Source: CALBPI01 sp039027435
Lineage (GTDB): Bacteria > Pseudomonadota > Gammaproteobacteria > Steroidobacterales > Woeseiaceae
Direction: 5' to 3'
NCBI GenBank assembly: GCA_039027435.1
Contig: JBCCKF010000003.1
Coordinates: 226,338-290,337 of the forward strand
DNA: 64,000 nt
The first letter of the stretch is position 1; each line of letters begins with the position of its first letter. The notes under the pieces are model-generated. The model was given only the letters and a program-made list of their open reading frames with translations, was not told where the DNA came from and did no database searches. This document shows positions 27,455-35,730 of the stretch, one piece after another. A program made the translations under genes and the position numbers.

Positions 27455-28066
27455 ATGAATCTACTACGTATGTTTTTCATACTGTTGTTGCTCTCGTTTT
27501 CCTCTCAGCTTTTGGCTGACGAGGACACTGAACCCTCGCATCGCATCATCGTGAATGGTGAGGCGCTCAGCCAGGAGCAGGTCGACGGTATCGTCGCGCT
27601 CTACGGTTCCGCACAATCCGGAGAGTACTGGTATGACGCCGTCTCCGGGCTTTATGGCCTCGACCAGGGCCCGCCGATTGGTCAGTTGCATCCGGGTCTT
27701 GCCATCGGTGGGAAGCTCCGAGCCTCCGCGTCTGGCGGTGGTAATGGATGGACCACTGGCGTCTTTATCAACGGACGCGAGATTCACACTATCGAATATC
27801 TGTTCTACCAAAGCATTTTCGGTCAGGTGCTGCCGGGCCGATTCTGGATGAATGCTCAAGGCGTGGGTGGTTATGTCGGCGGACCTGCGACTTTCAGCGT
27901 GCAGGATGCGATGGCGCAGGCAAGTCGACGCGCCGCTGGCGGAAACAGCGGCTCATCGTCGGTCTATTTGCCAGGCACTGGTGGGCGTACCGGTCTGCAC
28001 GCTGGTACCGCGTCAGACGGATGTACCTATGTCGTTGCCGGCAATTACTCGAACGACTTCTGCTGA
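27455..28066 (+). CDS. Small secreted protein, unknown function
   Basis: A 203-residue protein with a clear signal peptide (residues 1-21, cleavage after LLA). Its core has Gly/Trp/Tyr-rich motifs: ALYGSAQSGEYWYDAVSGLYG, then FINGREIH, then PGRFWMNAQGVGGYVGGPA. I have seen this architecture in uncharacterised proteins of proteobacteria but know no function. Two cysteines near the C-terminus may form a disulfide. GAGG precedes the ATG by about 8 bases, and a strong terminator follows, so the gene is monocistronic. Confidence 0.78.
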   Translation: MNLLRMFFILLLLSFSSQLLADEDTEPSHRIIVNGEALSQEQVDGIVALYGSAQSGEYWYDAVSGLYGLDQGPPIGQLHPGLAIGGKLRASASGGGNGWTTGVFINGREIHTIEYLFYQSIFGQVLPGRFWMNAQGVGGYVGGPATFSVQDAMAQASRRAAGGNSGSSSVYLPGTGGRTGLHAGTASDGCTYVVAGNYSNDFC

Positions 28067-28100
28067 TTCCAAACACACAATAAAGAACCACACCCTACGA

Positions 28101-28129
28101 CCCGGCGCTTTAGCGCCGGGCTTTTTTTT
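28101..28129 (+). terminator. Rho-independent terminator
   Basis: An 8-bp G+C-rich stem (CCCGGCGC at 28101-28108 with GCGCCGGG at 28113-28120), a four-base loop and eight T residues. It ends the transcript of the small secreted protein. Confidence 0.9.
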
Positions 28130-28220
28130 GACCGGTTTTTTCACGGCACCGCGTAATGAGAACTGACAACAGCGCAACAGCACATCGCGCTCAAGAAAAT
28201 TTTCACAAGGAGTTCTCATC

Positions 28221-30074
28221 ATGTTTAGGTCACTTGCGGTACTAGCACTTACTGTTCCGCTTTCGGGATGCTGGTTTTGGTTCGGCGAGGATGATTCAAG
28301 CTCGAACTACAATTTCACAGAGTTTGATACTGGGTTTGATTCTGGATCGGACAACAGCGCGTCGGGAACTACGCTGTACTTCGAGACCGGTGCCGTCATG
28401 GTTCGCGACGATTCGGAAACCCTTTTGCTCAACAAGAGCTTCACCGCTTCGGCAGGAACGGTGCTTGATGAAGTGACATCGGGTATCGATATCGACGTAT
28501 CCCTACCGAGCTCGGGTAGCTGTAACGGTGGTCTCGCTGCGTGCGAAGTCTGGAGCATCACCGCTCGAAACGCAGAATCGGGCTACTGGACAGTGGGTGC
28601 CATCGGTCCCGGCGACACTGAGTCACAAACGGAGGCGGGTGTTTACGCGGTGCCGCAAGCCTCCGACAGCCTGCGCGTCACCAACTTCTCCGGACAGTCC
28701 TTCGGCACCACGTCGGATGGTTTTGTCCTCTTGACTGAGGACGGCCGGTTGATGGTGCAGGGATATGGACCGCTGCATAACCGGTATCAACCCGATCGTA
28801 CTTACGTGAATGCCATCCAACCCGAGTACACGCCTCACTTTCTGCAGACTGTCGATCGTGCTCCGCTGACGAACATTGTTGAGGTCGCTGCGATCTCCGC
28901 AGACTACGGTCTCGCCCTGGCGGGTGATGGGACTGTTTATGAATGGTGGGACGGGCACGCCGAGGGCGGTAGAACCCCGCGCCGGTTTACCGCGCTGATG
29001 GATTTGGCTGCTGCGCAAGGTGCGACGGTCACTTCCATCCTTGTGCCACAGGATCGATATGAGGGCGGGGTTGGCGTCGGCGTCCGGCAGGATGGCGGCA
29101 CTGGCGCTGCGTTGCTCAGCAACGGTCGGGTCGCTGTGTGGAGCTACGTATCTGCATCCGGGATTCCCGGGTTCAGCAGTTCTGTGTCGATTCTCGCGGG
29201 TATCGACAGCGTCACCGACATTTCGATGCAGGGTGACTACGTCAGTTTCCTGCGCGCAGATGGCTCCGTGTGGGAAATGGGTGAGCTCGGCCAGAGCAGT
29301 GCGTCCTCTTCAAACGCACTAACCACGCCGACAGCAATTCCTGAGATCAACAATGCTGTCGCGGTCTCAGGACGTAAAGCCCTCTTGAGCAATGGTCAGG
29401 TGCTGGCGTGGCAGCCAACAGACACCAACGCCGGCTCCAGCACGCCATTTCTTGTTCCCGGCATTACCGATGCAGTCGAGTTCCCGGACTCTCGTCAGTA
29501 CATGGCGCGGCGCACCAACGGTGAGTATGTAGCGTGGGCATGGTCGTTCGGTAGCGATCAACCGCTGAGCGCGATCAAGGTGGATTTTGGCGCCATCGGT
29601 GAACCCGCCCATATCGCTGGGAATTTCGTCATCGATGCGGCTTGCAACCGACTATGGCGAACGGATATGGCATTCAGCGTGTTCGACGGTGGGCAACTTG
29701 TGGTTACCGGCGAGCCGGTCGCCCATGTCGGCGGAGTCGGAACCTGTGCGTCACAGACCGCAGGCCACGTTGTCCACATCTATGTCGTCGGACCCGGTCG
29801 TGTTGAGTCGATGGATGAGCGACTCACGTGCGAGAGAACGCCGCGCTTTATCGGCTATCGACACTGCACGTGGACGGGTGCGCAAACCGAAGCACCGACC
29901 TTCATCGCCGTCCCGGAGAACAACGCCCAATTCCGCGATTGGCGTTGGGATTGCCAGGGCACGGACCTCAGCAGTGGCATGTTGTATCCGCAGCTGGGAG
30001 ACGAGGAGGAAACTCAGCAGCCCAATAGTGAAACCGTTTGTAAAGCGACGTTTGAGGGCGCGGAGATTCTTTAG
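28221..30074 (+). CDS. Exported lipoprotein with RCC1-like repeats, unknown function
   Basis: A 617-residue protein with a perfect lipobox (PLSGC, Cys17) followed by an acidic, Ser-rich spacer. Residues ~150-450 contain repeats of the form SDGFVLLTEDGRL, GTGAALLSNGRVAVW, DYVSFLRADGSVWEMG and SGRKALLSNGQVLAW, which suggest an RCC1-like beta-propeller on the cell surface. The C-terminal ~130 residues are Cys-rich (CERTP, HCTW, WDC, VCKATF) and may form a separate disulfide-bonded domain. A good GGAG ribosome site precedes the ATG. Function unknown. Confidence 0.78.
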   Translation: MFRSLAVLALTVPLSGCWFWFGEDDSSSNYNFTEFDTGFDSGSDNSASGTTLYFETGAVMVRDDSETLLLNKSFTASAGTVLDEVTSGIDIDVSLPSSGSCNGGLAACEVWSITARNAESGYWTVGAIGPGDTESQTEAGVYAVPQASDSLRVTNFSGQSFGTTSDGFVLLTEDGRLMVQGYGPLHNRYQPDRTYVNAIQPEYTPHFLQTVDRAPLTNIVEVAAISADYGLALAGDGTVYEWWDGHAEGGRTPRRFTALMDLAAAQGATVTSILVPQDRYEGGVGVGVRQDGGTGAALLSNGRVAVWSYVSASGIPGFSSSVSILAGIDSVTDISMQGDYVSFLRADGSVWEMGELGQSSASSSNALTTPTAIPEINNAVAVSGRKALLSNGQVLAWQPTDTNAGSSTPFLVPGITDAVEFPDSRQYMARRTNGEYVAWAWSFGSDQPLSAIKVDFGAIGEPAHIAGNFVIDAACNRLWRTDMAFSVFDGGQLVVTGEPVAHVGGVGTCASQTAGHVVHIYVVGPGRVESMDERLTCERTPRFIGYRHCTWTGAQTEAPTFIAVPENNAQFRDWRWDCQGTDLSSGMLYPQLGDEEETQQPNSETVCKATFEGAEIL

Positions 30075-30146
30075 AGCTCCGAGGTGGTGGTGGCGCACAT
30101 TTTCTCTCCTGCTGTGTACGCCGCCGCTGCCTCGAAGACTAGCGGC

Positions 30147-30183
30147 AAAAAAATCCCCGATACGGTAAGCGACCGTATCGGGG
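30147..30183 (-). terminator. Rho-independent terminator for polA (or for a small RNA)
   Basis: A 12-bp perfect stem (30172-30183 with 30155-30166) with a 5-base loop. Read on the minus strand, it is followed by A and then seven T residues (30147-30153). It lies 130 bases beyond the polA stop codon. Confidence 0.9.
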
Positions 30184-30258
30184 AAGCATTGCAACCAAGC
30201 CTTGGGGAAAGCCTGTTACCAGCCCGTCCAGGGAGGAGAAAACGGGCGAGTACACACT
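30147..30258 (-). ncRNA. Candidate small regulatory RNA downstream of polA
   Basis: Between polA and the RCC1-like gene, the minus strand holds three ordered hairpins. The first has stem GCCCGT/ACGGGC (30242-30247 with 30222-30227) and a 14-base pyrimidine-rich loop containing CTCCTCCC, complementary to a Shine-Dalgarno. A CCAAG-C-CTTGG hairpin (30195-30205) follows, then the 12-bp terminator. The polA-engB region is where Spot 42 and ErsA lie in other gammaproteobacteria. The 5' end is a guess; no convincing promoter is visible. It could instead be merely the polA 3' UTR. Confidence 0.42.
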
Positions 30259-30313
30259 GCACTCATAAGGTTTGAGCACAGCCGCTGTGTTTAGTTCCCC
30301 AAAACTGAATACG

Positions 30314-33004
30314 TTAGTGCGCCTCGTCCCAGTTCGCACCGAGCGATGCATCCACCTTTAACGGTACGTTCAGCTTGCTGGCACGCTCCATTCGCGTGAC
30401 CACCTCCTGCATCAGGTCTCCCGCGTTGTGTGATGCCACCTCGAGTACTAACTCGTCGTGCACCTGCATAATCAACCGCGCGTCTGCGCCCGAATCGCGT
30501 AACCAACCGTGCACGTCGATCATCGCGCGCTTGATGATATCGGCTGCGGTGCCCTGCATCGGTGCGTTGATCGCACTGCGTTCGGCGTACTGCCGGCGTT
30601 GGACGTTGCGCGAGCGAATTTCCGGGAGGTACAAGCGCCGTCCATGCAGTGTTTCGACATAGCCATCATCGTGCGCCTGTTGGCGTGTGCGTTCCATGTA
30701 ATCGTGCACACCGGGATAGCGTTCGAAGTAGGTGTCCACATAGGTTTGTGCTTCACCGCGACCGATATTGAGCTGGCGCGCGAGACCGAACGCTGACATT
30801 CCATAGATCAGCCCGAAGTTGATCGCTTTCGCCGAGCGACGCTGATCGGCCGTCACATCGTCGAGTGCCATGCCGAAGACTTCGGCTGCGGTCGCACGGT
30901 GAACATCCGCATCATTTGCAAACGCGTCCAACAAACCCTTGTCCCCGGACAGGTGTGCCATGATGCGCAACTCGATTTGAGAGTAGTCGGCTGCGAGCAA
31001 CGTGTAACCGTCCGCCGGGACAAACGCCTGTCGTATGCGTCGGCCTTCCGGCGTTCGAATCGGAATGTTCTGCAGGTTCGGATCTGATGAGGAAAGTCGA
31101 CCTGTCGCCGCGACCGCCTGATGGTAGGAGGTGTGTACACGGCCATCGTTGGCAATCAGCGTTGGCAGCTTGTCGGTATAGGTGCTTTTCAGTTTCGATA
31201 CCGATCGGTAGTTCAGAATGACTTCCGGCAGTTCGAACTCAGCGGCGAGCTCAGCAAGCACATCTTCGGCGGTCGAAGGTGCTCCTTTTGCAGTCTTTCG
31301 CTTCACAGGCAACCCCTGCTCCTCAAACAGGATTTCGCCAAGCTGTTTGGGCGATCCGAGATTGAATTCTCGGCCCGCGAGTTCGTGCGCACGCATTTCA
31401 AGCTGTGCCATGCTCTCCGCGAGCTCCTCGCTCTGCTGCTCCAACAGCCCACGGTCGATCAATACGCCCTGCTCTTCCATATCCAGCAGTACCGGTGCCA
31501 GCGGGCGTTCGATATCATCGTATACCGATTGCAGGCTCGGAACTTCCGCGAGTGACTGTGCCAAGTGCTGGTGCAGCTGCAGTGTGATGTCGGCATCTTC
31601 GGCCGCATAGGGCGCTGCAGTCTCTAGATCGATTTCGTCGAACGTCTTTTGCTTCGCACCCTTGCCCGCCACGTCCTCGTACTTGATGGTCGTTCGACCG
31701 AGATAGTGACGCGCGAGCGAGTCCATGTCGTGACGCGAGGCCGTTGAGTTCAGGGTATAGGACTGCAGCATCGAGTCTTCAGGGATACCGCCGAGCGATA
31801 TGCCGTAACGCGCAAAGATATGCGCATCGTATTTCAGGTGATGGCCGAGCTTGGGTTTGTCACTCTCGAGAAACGGTTTCATGGCGTCGAGCACAAACTC
31901 GCGCGCCAGTTGTTTCGGCGCCCCTTCATAGTTATGCGCCACCGGGATGTAAGCCGCGGTGCCGGGTTCCACGCACAAGCTGATACCAACCAGTTCCGCT
32001 TTCATGTAGTCGAGACTGTTGGTTTCAGTGTCGACGGCGACAAGCGATGCGGCCTCGATCAGTTTGAGCCACTTCTTAAAAGCCGCCTCTTCCAGGACCG
32101 TCTCGTACTCGGCAGGCGTTTCGGGTGGCGCGGCAGCCGGGGGGGTGTCTCCCGTGGTTTCCTCCAACTGGCGCAGTAGCGTGTTGAGTTCCCAGCGCTG
32201 ATATAGCGCGCGCAGCGCGTTCACGTCGGCACTGCCGGGGCTCAGTCCATCCGCCGCATGCTCGAGTTCGCAGTCTAGCTTGATGGTGGTGAGTGCCTGA
32301 TACATCGGCAGCTTGTCCATGTGCTCGCGCAGGCTCTCACCCACCTTGCCCTTGATCTCGTCCGCGTGCTCGCGAATGCCCTCGATCGATTCGTATGCTG
32401 CGAGCCATTTGGCCGCCGTCTTTGCGCCGACACGAGGTACGCCGGGGATGTTGTCAGCGCTGTCACCGACGAGGGCAAGGTAATCGATGATCTGTTCTGG
32501 CCAAACGTCAAACTTGTCTTTGACCCCATCACGGTCGAGTGTCGTGTTGCTCATCGTGTTGACGAGCGTGACGCCGTCGCACACAAGCTGCGCCATGTCC
32601 TTGTCGCTGGTGGAGACGATAGTGTCGATGCCTTTCTCGGCCGCCTGTACAGCGAGCGTGCCGATGACGTCATCCGCTTCGACGCCTGACACCCGCAATA
32701 GTGGCAACCCCATTGCGATGACAATGTCGAGCAGCGGCTGAATCTGGCTTCTGAGATCGTCCGGCATGGGAGGGCGTTGCGCTTTGTAATCGGCAAACAT
32801 GTCATCGCGAAACGTTTTGCCAGGCGCATCGAAAACCACACCGACGTAGTCCGGTTCCTCCTCGCGGATCAGTTTGTTCAGCATGTTCAGTACGCCGTGC
32901 AGTGCGCCGGTTGGTTCACCATTGCTGTTGGTTAGTGGCGGCAGCGCATGGAACGCCCGAAACAGATAGGAGGAGCCGTCAACCAGCAGGAGTTTCTTCG
33001 TCAT
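30314..33004 (-). CDS. polA: DNA polymerase I
   Basis: An 896-residue full-length Pol I. The 5'-3' exonuclease begins LLLVDGSSYLFRAFHALPP. The 3'-5' exonuclease keeps Exo I (DTETNSLD), Exo II (LKYDAH) and Exo III (YAAEDADI), so proofreading should be active. The polymerase has motif A (LAADYSQIELR), motif B (RRSAKAINFGLIYG) and motif C (MQVHDELVLEV). I use ATG 33004 (MTKKLLLVDGSS); the frame extends further but the extra residues are not conserved. The start lies inside the 3' end of the lptM gene, 26 bases before its stop codon ends. Confidence 0.96.
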   Translation of the reverse strand: MTKKLLLVDGSSYLFRAFHALPPLTNSNGEPTGALHGVLNMLNKLIREEEPDYVGVVFDAPGKTFRDDMFADYKAQRPPMPDDLRSQIQPLLDIVIAMGLPLLRVSGVEADDVIGTLAVQAAEKGIDTIVSTSDKDMAQLVCDGVTLVNTMSNTTLDRDGVKDKFDVWPEQIIDYLALVGDSADNIPGVPRVGAKTAAKWLAAYESIEGIREHADEIKGKVGESLREHMDKLPMYQALTTIKLDCELEHAADGLSPGSADVNALRALYQRWELNTLLRQLEETTGDTPPAAAPPETPAEYETVLEEAAFKKWLKLIEAASLVAVDTETNSLDYMKAELVGISLCVEPGTAAYIPVAHNYEGAPKQLAREFVLDAMKPFLESDKPKLGHHLKYDAHIFARYGISLGGIPEDSMLQSYTLNSTASRHDMDSLARHYLGRTTIKYEDVAGKGAKQKTFDEIDLETAAPYAAEDADITLQLHQHLAQSLAEVPSLQSVYDDIERPLAPVLLDMEEQGVLIDRGLLEQQSEELAESMAQLEMRAHELAGREFNLGSPKQLGEILFEEQGLPVKRKTAKGAPSTAEDVLAELAAEFELPEVILNYRSVSKLKSTYTDKLPTLIANDGRVHTSYHQAVAATGRLSSSDPNLQNIPIRTPEGRRIRQAFVPADGYTLLAADYSQIELRIMAHLSGDKGLLDAFANDADVHRATAAEVFGMALDDVTADQRRSAKAINFGLIYGMSAFGLARQLNIGRGEAQTYVDTYFERYPGVHDYMERTRQQAHDDGYVETLHGRRLYLPEIRSRNVQRRQYAERSAINAPMQGTAADIIKRAMIDVHGWLRDSGADARLIMQVHDELVLEVASHNAGDLMQEVVTRMERASKLNVPLKVDASLGANWDEAH

Positions 33005-33137
33005 CTTCTTCGTTCTCTTCAGCATCGACTGGCGATTCGGGAGGCGGGGTTTGCGCTGCGGGTGGCAGGTAGAGATCTCCCGTTTGTCCACAGGCGGTCA
33101 GTCCGGCCAGCAACCAGAGGGCGACGAGCAGTCTCAC
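32979..33137 (-). CDS. lptM: LptM (YifL)-like small lipoprotein
   Basis: A 52-codon gene not previously obvious because of its size. It starts at GTG 33137, overlapping the thioesterase stop (GTGA), and ends inside polA. The product has a short signal peptide with lipobox LTAC (Cys16) followed at once by GQTGDLYLPP, the conserved N-terminal signature of LptM lipoproteins, which assist LptD maturation in the lipopolysaccharide translocon. The rest is a Pro-rich then Glu/Asp-rich tail. In many gammaproteobacteria lptM lies next to lysA or dapF; here it sits before polA. Confidence 0.85.
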   Translation of the reverse strand: MRLLVALWLLAGLTACGQTGDLYLPPAAQTPPPESPVDAEENEEDDEETPAG

Positions 33138-33565
33138 GAAGGATTCTCCAGCACTGCCATGGTCAGGCGGGTGATGGTTGTCAGCTTGTCGTTCTCATCC
33201 ACCTGACGGATGGACCACACCTGAGTCTGTCGACCGATATGCACCGGCGTTGCGGTTGCACTGACCCGACCGCTCCTGACACCACGAATATGGTTGGAAT
33301 TGATATCGAGCCCAACGACCCGGTAGCGCTCGAGATCGACACACAGCGCTGCACCAAGACTACCGAGAGACTCCGCCAGAACGACACTCGCGCCGCCATG
33401 TAAGATGCCGTAGGGCTGGTGTGTGCGAGCGTCCACGGGCATGGTGCCGGTGATGTAGTCGTCGCCGACGTCGACGATCTGAATATCCAGATGTGCAACC
33501 AGCGTGTTCGCGCTCATCGCGTTCATTGCATCCAGTGTTGGGATGACTTTGGAATGCCAGATCAT
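33134..33565 (-). CDS. Hot-dog fold thioesterase, MenI/YdiI-like
   Basis: A 143-residue acyl-CoA thioesterase closely resembling E. coli YdiI (MenI), with the shared segments MPVDARTHQPYG and ILHGGASVVLAES; Glu65 in the latter is the expected catalytic residue. MenI hydrolyses DHNA-CoA in menaquinone synthesis, but related enzymes take other aromatic or acyl-CoAs, and no men genes are nearby, so the substrate is open. It lies 48 bases downstream of argH in the same direction and is coupled to lptM by a GTGA overlap. Confidence 0.88.
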   Translation of the reverse strand: MIWHSKVIPTLDAMNAMSANTLVAHLDIQIVDVGDDYITGTMPVDARTHQPYGILHGGASVVLAESLGSLGAALCVDLERYRVVGLDINSNHIRGVRSGRVSATATPVHIGRQTQVWSIRQVDENDKLTTITRLTMAVLENPS

Positions 33566-33613
33566 TGGGGTCTCGTCTGTTGCGCCGGGGGCGAAGACTA
33601 TAACCCGTTCGTC

Positions 33614-34801
33614 TCAAGTCTTGCCGTATTCCTTGCCAATGCGCCGGTAGGCCTCACGAAAACTGATGCCTTCTTCGACCACCAGTCGATTCGCTTTCTC
33701 CGCCGCGTACAAGCCATCGCTCATCTGGATATTTTCCGGAACGAACTGCACCCCCTCGAGCATGGCTTTCAGGATTGCCAGGGTGTCCCCAGCAAGATCG
33801 ATGCAGCGGAACAGGGGCGACTTCAGTCGTTGTAGATCCCGGTGATAGCCGGAAGACAGTTTCGTCGTGATTGAGAGACACTCGTTCAGACAGCCTTGCG
33901 CTGTGGCCGGGGCTGCACGAATGAGCTCCAGCACATCGGGATTGCGCTTTTGCGGCATGATCGATGAGCCAGTAGTGAGCGTGTCGGGCAGCGTGACGTA
34001 AGCGAACTCCTGCGTATAGAACAACAGCAAATCTGCGGCAATTCTTGAGCAATCGTTCAGCAACACGGTCAGCTCGAAGCAGACGGTGGCCTCGGCCTTA
34101 CCGCGCGCCAACTGAACGGCTGTGACCGGTTCCTGAACCGTATCGAAACCAAGGGCGGCTGCCGTGTGCTCGCGGTTGATCGGGATGCCGGGTGTGCCGT
34201 AGCCCGCTGCACTGCCCAGAGGCCCGACGTTAATCCGCGCCAGGCAGCGTTTCAGCGCGAGCGCATCGTCTTGCAGGTTCGCCGCGAATCCGCCGCACCA
34301 CAATGGCACACTGCTCGGCATGGCCTGCTGCATATGCGTGTAGCCGGGCAGCGCGGTTTCCGGTTCGCGCCCCGCCAGTTCGAATAGTGCTCTGACGATA
34401 TCGTTGGCGCCTTCCGTCAGCGCCTCGACCGCGTCGCGCAAATACAGGCGCAGTGCAGCCAACACTTGGTCGTTGCGAGAGCGGCCGAGGTGCATGCGTC
34501 CGCCGGCAGGTCCAATCGCCGCCGTCAGCCGCGACTCCAGGGCGGTGTGTGCGTCCTCATCCTCGAGTGCGATATGCCATTCGCCGGCTGCATGCGATGC
34601 GCCAAGCTGGCTCAGGCCGTCGACAATTGCGGTGTGATCCGAGTCGTCCAGCAGACCTTGTGCGTGCAGCATATTCACGTGTGCGGTCGATGCAGTGACG
34701 TCGTAACTGACAAGACGTTCGTCGAGTAGATGATCCTCGCCCGCGGTGTAGCGCAGCACGCGATCATCGAGACTCGCCCCTTTGTCCCACAGTCGCGTCA
34801 T
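33614..34801 (-). CDS. argH: Argininosuccinate lyase
   Basis: Splits argininosuccinate into arginine and fumarate, the final step. At 395 residues it is about 60 shorter than E. coli ArgH. The fumarase/lyase signature GSSIMPQKRNPD and the catalytic-histidine segment PGYTHMQQAMPS are present. There is no C-terminal GNAT domain, so this is not an ArgHA fusion supplying acetylglutamate. Its ATG overlaps the argB stop (ATGA). Confidence 0.93.
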   Translation of the reverse strand: MTRLWDKGASLDDRVLRYTAGEDHLLDERLVSYDVTASTAHVNMLHAQGLLDDSDHTAIVDGLSQLGASHAAGEWHIALEDEDAHTALESRLTAAIGPAGGRMHLGRSRNDQVLAALRLYLRDAVEALTEGANDIVRALFELAGREPETALPGYTHMQQAMPSSVPLWCGGFAANLQDDALALKRCLARINVGPLGSAAGYGTPGIPINREHTAAALGFDTVQEPVTAVQLARGKAEATVCFELTVLLNDCSRIAADLLLFYTQEFAYVTLPDTLTTGSSIMPQKRNPDVLELIRAAPATAQGCLNECLSITTKLSSGYHRDLQRLKSPLFRCIDLAGDTLAILKAMLEGVQFVPENIQMSDGLYAAEKANRLVVEEGISFREAYRRIGKEYGKT

Positions 34802-35730
34802 GACGTGCTGCCGGATTGCTGTTCGGCAGGGGTAAGTGCGTCGATAGAATCGACAATCAGCGTACCCGTACCTTCGTTGGTGAAGACTTCGAGTAGCAGG
34901 CTGTCAGGCAAAGCGTGCGAAATCATATGTACGCGCTGCACGCCGCCCTCAAGCGCTGCATCGATCGCAGCGGCTTTAGGGAGCATGCCGTCCGCAAGGC
35001 TGCCATCGGCTTTCAGCTTTGCGAGCCCGGCACGGTCAACGTAGCTGACGAGAGAGCCTGGATCGGTGGCATCCGCAAGGATGCCGGGCGCGCCCGTCGC
35101 GAGGATCAGCTTCTCCGCTTGCAACGCACCCGCAATCGCAGCGGCCACGGTATCGGCGTTGATATTCAACAGCTCACCCTGATCGTCGGCAGACAGGGGG
35201 CTGATGACGGGCATCAACCCGTTATCGAGTTGCTTGTTAACGACATCGATGTCCACGCCGTCGATGTCACCGACAAATCCGTAATCCACCTCACCACCGT
35301 CAGTTTCGACCGGTGGTCTGCGGTGTGCCTGGATCAGGCCGGCGTCAACGCCACTGATCCCAACCGCAGGAATCTCAAGATCACGACAGGCCGCGAGTAT
35401 GCGGGTGTTGATTTGCCCGTTCAGGACCATCGCCGACACGGCGAGTGCGCCTGCGTCAGTAACTCGACGTCCTTCTACAAATGTGCTGTCGACACCCAAC
35501 GCGTTGGCCAGCTCGGTCGACTGTGGACCTCCGCCGTGAACCAACACAACTCGGATACCGACCTGATGCAGGATGCCAACCTGCTCCATCAACGCCCGAG
35601 TTGACTCCGGTTTCGCGAACACCGCGCCACCCGCCTTGAGCACAAACACCTTGCGTTTGAACAACCGGATATAGGGTGCTGCGTGCTTCAGCGCGGAGAC
35701 GACGATCGCACGTTCTTTGGGTTGTCTCAT
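34798..35730 (-). CDS. argB: N-acetyl(acyl)glutamate kinase
   Basis: A 310-residue amino acid kinase. Motifs are VFVLKAGGAVFA at the phosphate-binding N-terminus, VVLVHGGGPQ, and the C-terminal LNINADTVAAAIAGAL. It phosphorylates the gamma carboxylate of N-acylglutamate. The length leaves no room for the C-terminal NAGS domain fused to ArgB in xanthomonads. The ATG at 35730 overlaps the stop of the carbamoyltransferase gene; the frame's upstream extension lies inside that gene. Confidence 0.92.
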   Translation of the reverse strand: MRQPKERAIVVSALKHAAPYIRLFKRKVFVLKAGGAVFAKPESTRALMEQVGILHQVGIRVVLVHGGGPQSTELANALGVDSTFVEGRRVTDAGALAVSAMVLNGQINTRILAACRDLEIPAVGISGVDAGLIQAHRRPPVETDGGEVDYGFVGDIDGVDIDVVNKQLDNGLMPVISPLSADDQGELLNINADTVAAAIAGALQAEKLILATGAPGILADATDPGSLVSYVDRAGLAKLKADGSLADGMLPKAAAIDAALEGGVQRVHMISHALPDSLLLEVFTNEGTGTLIVDSIDALTPAEQQSGSTS

